The notes under the pieces are model-generated. The model saw only the letters and a program-made list of their open reading frames with translations, was not told where the DNA came from and ran no database searches. From Symsagittifera roscoffensis (taxonomy: Eukaryota > Xenacoelomorpha > Acoela > Convolutidae), in contig NC_087068.1 in NCBI RefSeq assembly GCF_963678635.1, positions 38,029,649 to 38,093,648 on the forward strand: DNA of 64,000 nucleotides, in the 5' to 3' direction. Within the stretch, counting starts at the first letter, position 1. Each line of letters starts with the position of its first letter. The translations under genes and the position numbers were made by a program. Shown in pieces: positions 57,905 through 64,000 of this stretch.

Positions 57905-58104
57905 NNNNNNNNNNNNNNNNNNNNNNNNNNNNNNNNNNNNNNNNNNNNNNNNNNNNNNNNNNNNNNNNNNNNNNNNNNNNNNNNNNNNNNNNNNNNNNNN
58001 NNNNNNNNNNNNNNNNNNNNNNNNNNNNNNNNNNNNNNNNNNNNNNNNNNNNNNNNNNNNNNNNNNNNNNNNNNNNNNNNNNNNNNNNNNNNNNNNNNNN
58101 NNNN
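57905..58104. other. assembly gap (200 N)
   Basis: Exactly 200 N. The round length suggests a scaffold gap of unknown true size. Homology to family F resumes just after it, so the gap probably sits in a repeat. Confidence 0.98.
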
Positions 58105-58250
58105 AGGACAGCAATATCTTTTGAATGACATAAAAGAAATTAATCAAAACTGCTAGTTAAAAAGTCGAAACTTGTCTGGAGACACACAAAACCACCTCGA
58201 ACATAAATATTTTGTCGTTTTCTTCAATATTCAGAAAAAAATCATTGCTA
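58105..58250 (+). repeat. diverged F-family repeat
   Basis: The phrases CTGCTAGTTAAAAAGTCGAA, 'cttgtctgga' and 'ttttgtcgttttctt' match 28,395-28,465, 56,735-56,805 and the arms at 25,640-25,830. Confidence 0.6.
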
Positions 58251-61248
58251 GAAAAAATTATTGACTGAAATTTTCCCTGTATCTTGTATAAAACATCCTT
58301 GAGCAGAAAATTGAAAAAGTTTAGTAATTTTTTTTTCGATTTTTTGTTATTTTTTGTTGATTCATTTGTGGAGACAACTGAATTTGATTATGCCTTAATT
58401 AGTAAATGCTTATGAATTATTTAATTTTTTAGCCGCAACACGCTTACAAAATGTATGAAATAAACACGAAAATCACTTTTTCTAGTTTTTTCATTATTTT
58501 GGCTGGAACTTTTGGTTCCACCCTCACAGAAACCAGCAATACTTGTTTTTATGTATATTTGATATATATTTAGCAAATATAATTGTGCTCTTTTGTACTG
58601 CAAAGTCAGCCCAAAGATACATATAAAATCAGGTTCAGTGATTTTCTGTGAATTAAACTTAAGACTGCAATAAGCTGAAAAAAAGCCAGTTTTATGAAGT
58701 TTACGTCATGGCTGCAAATAATGCCTTTTGTGTCGGATTTGGGACCGTTATTTTCTAGTCCGCATGCTGATGGAAGAGTTCAAAGGATTACTGCAATCTC
58801 AAGTCGATAGAAAAAACTTTCACAGTAAAACGCCGAAATCCGTTACTTTTAAAATAACAGTTCCAGCAGCTGAAACAGTTTGATTTCAAACAAAGCAATT
58901 TCAAGTGAAGAGAAGAAATTCCTATGAATTCAAGTAACCAAAATTAGCTTTTAATAAGGAGTTTTTGAGGTTTGCTTAAATCTAGCGACGACATAGCTTC
59001 TACGCTCTACTTCAATTTCAGGGCTTCCTAAGATAAGCCTTTACACTTCAAAACCGCAAACGCGACATTATTTAAAAGAAACAAGACTAGGAAAAATCTA
59101 CTGCTCTGTCCACTTCACATCAACTTTTAACGCATGCAAGTTTAAGCCAGCAAAATCTTTCCGCGCAAACGTCTATTACAGTTTATATCAACCCATACAA
59201 CGTTTCTACCGGAACGGAATTTTTGAATTTTCTTCAACCAATTATCACTCACTAAGTTTGGAACAAATTTTTTTTTCTGGATATCAAAAAACGTGTGCTG
59301 ATTTGTTTTTTATTACCGCCAATTGCAAGGAAAACACAGATTTTTTTTCAAAAGTCAAATTATTTTGGTTTTTATTCACAAAGTTCAAGCATCACAAAAT
59401 TCAAAACAGTATCAAAATATTGCCTTGATAATTGTTTATCAAAGTACTACAGACTTTGTTTAACTTTGGAACCAGCTATAAGAAATCATTATGGACATCT
59501 AATTTAAGAAGATTTTAATGAAAAATCAAAAACTAAAAAATATGATTGTTTGTACAGGTCTCGAAAAGTGAAAATTTATGAAAATAAGTTTTCATTTTGT
59601 TGCAAAGTATTTTACTTCCTAGTGCAAGGAATCATTGGCAAGGCTGGTAAAATTGATATTTAATATGCACCTTTGGAAAAACTGGAAACTCGAAACAAGC
59701 ATTGGATAAACTGACATATGAAAAAAATGACCAAAACTAAATAATCAATTCAAAAAACGGATATTAGTTGGTCAGGAACAAATCATCAATGATTGAAAGC
59801 AAAATATTCTAAGCAGAAGCAAAAATAACCATAATAGTCCGAACTGGCAAACATAATGTCTACGATAAAAAGATTTAAAATAGCAACATTTATTCACCTT
59901 TATTAGAGTGATGACCTGAAAGATCCCAGTAAATTTTGGCGTTCTAAAGTTCATGAAGTGCGTTTTTCATAATTTTGAAAAACCATTAAAACATTTTGTT
60001 TGCTCCGAATAAGTTTCTTTTTGACAAACAGTTTGGCTTTTTAGCCCAAAAAATCATGCGCTGATGCTTTGATAAGTTGAAAATCATGCGCTGATGCTTT
60101 GAGTTTATTAGAAACGCAATCAACAAGCGGTAGACGAGATTAGCATGTTTTATATATCTTGTTTACAGGACGTTTCATACAAATATTAAGCTTACTGAAT
60201 GGCTTAACGATTATGAATGGCTTAACGTTCAGTACTAAAAAATATAGTTCAGTGCTAAATAAAAATTTTGGGCAAAAAGTGATTGTCAAGAAATCGAATT
60301 TGGGTTGAGAAGACAAAAATTTGAGAATTCGTTCTTATTTGGGTTTAAATTTTGAATCTTAGTTAGTTTTTCTTTCAACATAGTTCTTAATATTGCAAAA
60401 AATTGGCTTAATTCTCAGGAATAGTTTATAACCCCTGGTTGCATTTTTCAAAAGTCGTTCGTTTTATTCAACAGTCATTCGTTGAGTCAGTAATTTTTTA
60501 CGGTTTTTTTTAGTTCATGGTAACACTTATAAAACTCACCTACTGACAGGAAATACTGACTTTTCAGAGAAAGATTACGAGAAATTAAAAAAATTACGGA
60601 AATAGTATAAAAAATTTCAACGTGTTTTGAAATTTATCTGTGTGATTTGCTTAAGTAGTTTCCTGAAAATTCAAGACACCAAGAAGGGGATAAATTGTTG
60701 AAAAAAAGAGAATGTAACAAATCATTGAATCACTCGTAGTTCCAGCAAAGGTCTGCTGCCAACTGTGCCCTTTCGCAGCACAGTCATGAAAAGGTCTTTA
60801 AAAAATGATAGAGTCTTTTCAATCTCTCGAGTGATCAAAACGCTGAAAACAAGCGAATTTAAAACATTTTTTCAAAACTTTTGCAAAAGTTTTATCATAG
60901 ATAATGAGTCTTTATATAAAAAACATTTTTTTAGAGAAGCCCACCTTTCTATTTTTCCTTTTGTTTTGCATTTTCGGGGTGGTTGGCAATGAGCTGAAAC
61001 GCTTTTTCAACAGCCCTTCTATAGAATAAATTATGTTAATTTCATTAACTTTTTATTTTGTTTGGATAAATGAAATCAAGTTCAAGTTCAAGTTTTCTAG
61101 ACTTACCATTTTTTGGAACAAGTCTCACCTCTTTGCTCCTCCGAGCTATTTAAACTATTAAAAAGAATTTTAGTTTGTGATCTTTTTTTAAAAATTTTAA
61201 AAACAAATCACAGTCAGATTGAAGCCTTGGTGACTTTTGTTCTACTAG
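58251..61248. other. spacer upstream of the GPCR exons
   Basis: The N-terminus and TM1-TM2 exons of the GPCR should lie in this direction, but I could not identify them. There is a 22-base tandem duplication at about 60,047-60,104 (AAAATCATGCGCTGATGCTTTG twice, eight bases apart). A possible SINE-body relative of 47,220-47,340 lies at 58,980-59,080. No other supported gene. Confidence 0.4.
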
Positions 61249-61433
61249 AATTGGATAGACGACACCTGGGGATTCAGGACGCGAATGGATTGGCTCACTT
61301 ACAAGGCCTGCAAGTTCAACGAGGCCACACGACTCATTAACGAGTACAGCACCCCTCTCGTGCTCACTTTCCTCGCCGTGGAAAGACTGATTGTGGTCGT
61401 GTTCCCATTCAGAGCCAAACAGTTGCTCAACAA
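61249..61433 (+). CDS. rhodopsin-like GPCR, exon with TM3
   Basis: The acceptor tttgttctactag precedes AATTGGATA, and the donor GTGACT follows CTCAACAA. The exon is 185 bases and ends in phase 2. It encodes an extracellular stretch (NWIDDTWGF), then TM3 beginning YKACKFNEATRLINEYSTPL and ending AVERLIVVVFPF. Counting from Cys as 3.25, Arg falls exactly at 3.50 and Glu at 3.49, with Leu where Tyr is usual (ERL for DRY). The next exon completes the split Lys codon. TM3 with FLAVERLIVVVFPF resembles peptide-type receptors. The ligand cannot be told. Confidence 0.85.
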
Positions 61434-61864
61434 GTGACTTAATTACTTCAAAACAATACTTTTTATATTATTTTATCACAAGCTTTTTAGGCTAAGTATA
61501 ATCGTGTTTCTAGCAGTAGTTCAACAATTGTTGAAAAATAGTGATATAGGGGGAAAGAGAATACTTTTTTGGGCTTATAATTCTACTGAAAAGCTAGAAA
61601 AAGTTTTGTAACAGCTCGATGAATTGAAGCTTTTAGTTTTTGGGCACTGCGCTTTCCTTACTGGTTTTGAAAATCTCCTAACAAATTAATAAATTAACTG
61701 AATTTCAGAAGAAAAAAGAAAATGAATTTTTGGCGACTAGCTTTTTATCAAGAAAACGGTTTTTGTTTTATATCAATCTTATATCATTAGAGATAAGTCT
61801 GAATTTGCTTGTCTTAAGAACTAAAACACTGTTTGTTTTATATCGATTGTTTTTTGTGGCTAAG

Positions 61865-61962
61865 GTGGACGTACATGGGTTGTTCCATTGGCATTCCCAT
61901 CTTCACAGTGTCCATGGTCATGGGCATATTCAGGGGGGACAACGGAAGATGCGGATATTCAG
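61865..61962 (+). CDS. rhodopsin-like GPCR, exon with TM4
   Basis: 98 bases between acceptor ttttttgtggctaag and donor GTAAAA. It enters in phase 2 and leaves in phase 1. It encodes KWTYMGCSIGIPIFTVSMVM as TM4 and then the second extracellular loop with GDNGRCGYS, whose Cys would pair with Cys 3.25. The usual Trp 4.50 is not at its expected place. Confidence 0.8.
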
Positions 61963-62127
61963 GTAAAAGAAAACGGGAAGAGTACCACAATTTTGGAAAC
62001 AAACATTTTGCCAAGCATGATTTGTTTTTGGAACTCACTGCTAATGTTCGAAAACCAGGTATTTATGGTCAACATTTTGCATAACATGACCTTTTCATTT
62101 TTGAATCAGTTGATTTTTTGGATCTAA

Positions 62128-62328
62128 TTAACAATCTCCCCCCATATGGCATCTACTTAAAAATCTCCACCCCTATGAACAAATACAGTAAATTAGCGCT
62201 AGAGCTCTATACAGAGAATTATAATTTTGCTGCATTCTGATTGGTCGAAAATTCGACTAACTTAATCTACTTAAAAATCCCCCCTTTCTGAAAGGGGTGG
62301 GGGGGGGGGGGGGGGAGGAGATTGTTAA
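62128..62328. mobile_element. 201-bp MITE-like element in a GPCR intron
   Basis: Perfect 12-base terminal inverted repeats TTAACAATCTCC / GGAGATTGTTAA bound a non-coding segment with C-rich and G-rich ends (a run of about 19 G near 62,298-62,315). Each end carries TTAA, so a TTAA target duplication is possible. Confidence 0.6.
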
Positions 62329-62486
62329 GTAATTCCGTTTTTCTGTTGTCAATGAACATTCAGACATTTTTAGAGACCAGATGATACTAAGGGCACATTT
62401 CTGGTACCAGATCTAGATACTTTTGGCTATTTCTTTTGCTTAACCAGAACAGTTCAGTTCATTTTTGTAGCAGTTTATTTATTTAG

Positions 62487-62659
62487 GCAACGGAGGACTG
62501 TACAGAGACGGTAGGACGAAGTTCCTATTCGACATCCCACTTCTGTTCGCCCTTCCAGCTATGGCCTGTCTCGTCATGTATGGCTTAGTGGCGGCTAAAC
62601 TACTCAGAAAACCCGCCACTGCTGCCGCGAAGAACAAAGACAACAACGCCGACAACAAG
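62487..62659 (+). CDS. rhodopsin-like GPCR, exon with TM5
   Basis: 173 bases after acceptor tttatttag. It completes the Gly codon and leaves in phase 0 at donor GTCAAC. It encodes FLFDIPLLFALPAMACLVMY as TM5, with Pro 5.50 and, eight residues on, Tyr 5.58. The start of the third intracellular loop follows (AAKLLRKPATAAAKNKDNN). The non-standard donor context makes a read-through ending at a stop after about nine more codons a possible minor form. Confidence 0.8.
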
Positions 62660-63190
62660 GTCAACTTCATGAATAATTGCAAAAAATGAACAAGCCACTC
62701 ACGAAAGAAAAAATTGGGGGGAGGAGGTGGTAAATTTGGAAATTCTACTCACTTTTAGGGGTTTGACAGGAGAGCGAGTCCTTTTAAGCTCATAGTTGCT
62801 ATTTTTTCTATATATTTAGTTATACTTTTAACAATTAGAAGTGTCTACAGCTGCTGTAAATATAATGTGTATGAGGGCTGATTTAATGGGGGACACACTC
62901 CTCTCACTACCCTCACCACGCAAAGCCGACTCAAAAAAAATTCTAGGGCACAAATAAGAGCGCAATTTATTTAATCAAAATCTTCCTAAAAAAGCAAAAA
63001 CCGCCCAAAATCAATCAGACCTAAAAAATATGTGGTCGAACTAAATTTGTTTGAAAATGGCTCCCCCTCGAGAAAATCCAAGATCCGCCTCCGAATGTGA
63101 CGCAGCACTGAGGTAAGAGACGGTGCGTTCCATGGTGAAAAGGGTTCGCTATTAAAGTGGCGTCTAGCGCTTTTGTTTTTTTCGTGGCAG

Positions 63191-63344
63191 GGAAAGGAGA
63201 AGAGTGAGAAGGAGAAGCGGAACATTCTGCTGTGCAAGTGTTTCTTCTCGACCACTGTGGCGTGGATTGTGTGCTGGAGCTACACCTACTACTGGGACTC
63301 CAACACAATCCTCGAGTGGAGAGGAAGGAAGGAGTGGACTGCAG
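63191..63344 (+). CDS. rhodopsin-like GPCR, exon with TM6
   Basis: 154 bases between acceptor ttcgtggcag and donor GTATGG, starting in phase 0 as the previous exon requires. It encodes a charged loop end (GKEKSEKEKRN), then TM6 ILLCKCFFSTTVAWIVCWSY and the third extracellular loop (YYWDSNTILEWRG). CW at 6.47-6.48 is kept, but the Pro of CWxP is Tyr (CWSY). TM7 with NPxxY is not found before 64,000. Confidence 0.8.
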
Positions 63345-63588
63345 GTATGGCTACAGAAAATGGGCGATGGGTTGGCACTTCTAGGCAAATTAACTTTTGC
63401 TGCTAACTTAAAATATGCCAAAAAATTTAGGTTTTAGACAATTCAGATAATGTGCTTCGGAGATTTAGAATCACTTTATGTAATCACCAAAGACACAACC
63501 TTTATTGAACTTGTTTATAAAATTTATTAGAGTGGTTGGGCGTCACTAATTCATAATCGACTTAATTCATAACCGACACGACAATTCC

Positions 63589-63780
63589 TTGTCTTTACAA
63601 AACAGTCCCACACAAAACAGCCCACTAAAAACCAGTCCAAGAAATCATAAAAAAGTACAAAAAAACAGTCCCAAAAACAGTCCCATTGATCGAAGTGAAA
63701 AAATTGTTCTAGAAGCTGATAAAAAAATATCTCAGATTAAACCCATTTTGGTTCCAACTAAGCCGGTTAACAATAGGTAG
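63589..63780 (+). CDS. Ser-Pro repeat frame, doubtful exon
   Basis: A short frame with repeated NSP/KTSP tetrads (QNSPTQNSPLKTSPRN) and KKVQKNSPKNSP, ending at a stop at 63,778-63,780. It lies 245 bases after the GPCR TM6 exon. If coding, it could be a cytoplasmic tail, but the phase does not join directly to the TM6 exon and TM7 would be missing between them. It may be chance low-complexity DNA. Confidence 0.2.
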   Translation: MSLQNSPTQNSPLKTSPRNHKKVQKNSPKNSPIDRSEKIVLEADKKISQIKPILVPTKPVNNR

Positions 63781-64000
63781 TATAAAAGAGAAATTAGAAA
63801 AACCTAGAAAACAACAGCGGCCACTCCTTAAAAGCAATAATATGCGAAACATGAAAGTTAACGCAATTAAAAATTGACTTTTTTTCAATCCATGCAAAAA
63901 AGACAGCTTTTTTGAAGTTGTTTCATTCGCGAACACTTGGCGACACTCAATAGAAACGAAACTCACTAACTAGAGTTGCGATCAAAGAGTACAAAATGAC

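Overview
The window is AT-rich invertebrate-type animal DNA. It holds spliced genes with GT-AG introns of about 430-530 bp, several kinds of non-LTR retrotransposon, foldback elements and one 200-N assembly gap. Nothing in it fixes the species. No bacterial-style operons, rRNA genes or intact tRNA genes are visible. Host genes are sparse: a rhodopsin-like GPCR on the + strand at the right end (four exons, 61.2-63.3 kb) and two near-identical copies of a small secreted cysteine peptide precursor on the - strand (26.9-27.1 and 31.2-31.4 kb).

Left third (1-23.7 kb): layered repeats. A family I call R1 occurs at 1-3.8 kb, 6.5-8.6 kb and, inverted, 16.3-18.2 kb. It carries broken copies of a secreted Cys-containing peptide reading frame. 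The copies at 5.4-9.1 and 16.1-19.3 kb form a large inverted repeat whose outer 1.1 kb is almost identical while the inner part has diverged. Between the arms lies an old tandem duplication (9.5-13.9 kb). A decayed L2/CR1-like LINE end lies at 19.8-20.7 kb.

Middle (23.7-57.4 kb): a tandem segmental duplication. Unit A is 23,681-29,086. Unit B begins at 29,087 and is interrupted at 32,653, and its missing 726 bp reappear at 56,701-57,426. Everything between (32,654-56,698, about 24.0 kb) is therefore an insertion, flanked by TA and starting CCCGTAC and ending GTACGGG. Unit A preserves the empty site exactly.

The insertion contains, in order: a 0.4-kb palindrome at its left end; a 13-copy, ~339-bp tandem array with a perfect hairpin in most units; a fossil gene in which a SUV4-20-like SET domain runs into a CACTA/EnSpm-type DDE transposase; two four-motif, iteron-like blocks; a spliced BEN-like/coiled-coil gene; a tRNA-like SINE head; a CR1-like LINE (esterase, PHD plus RRM-like ORF1, APE endonuclease, RT); and a truncated restriction-like-endonuclease LINE near the right end. 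The best candidate for an undescribed system is this giant TA-flanked insertion, with the SET-transposase fusion as its probable, now dead, mobility gene. The two LINEs look like later passengers.

Right end (57.4-64 kb): N gap, AT-rich spacer, then the GPCR exons, with a 201-bp MITE-like element in one intron.
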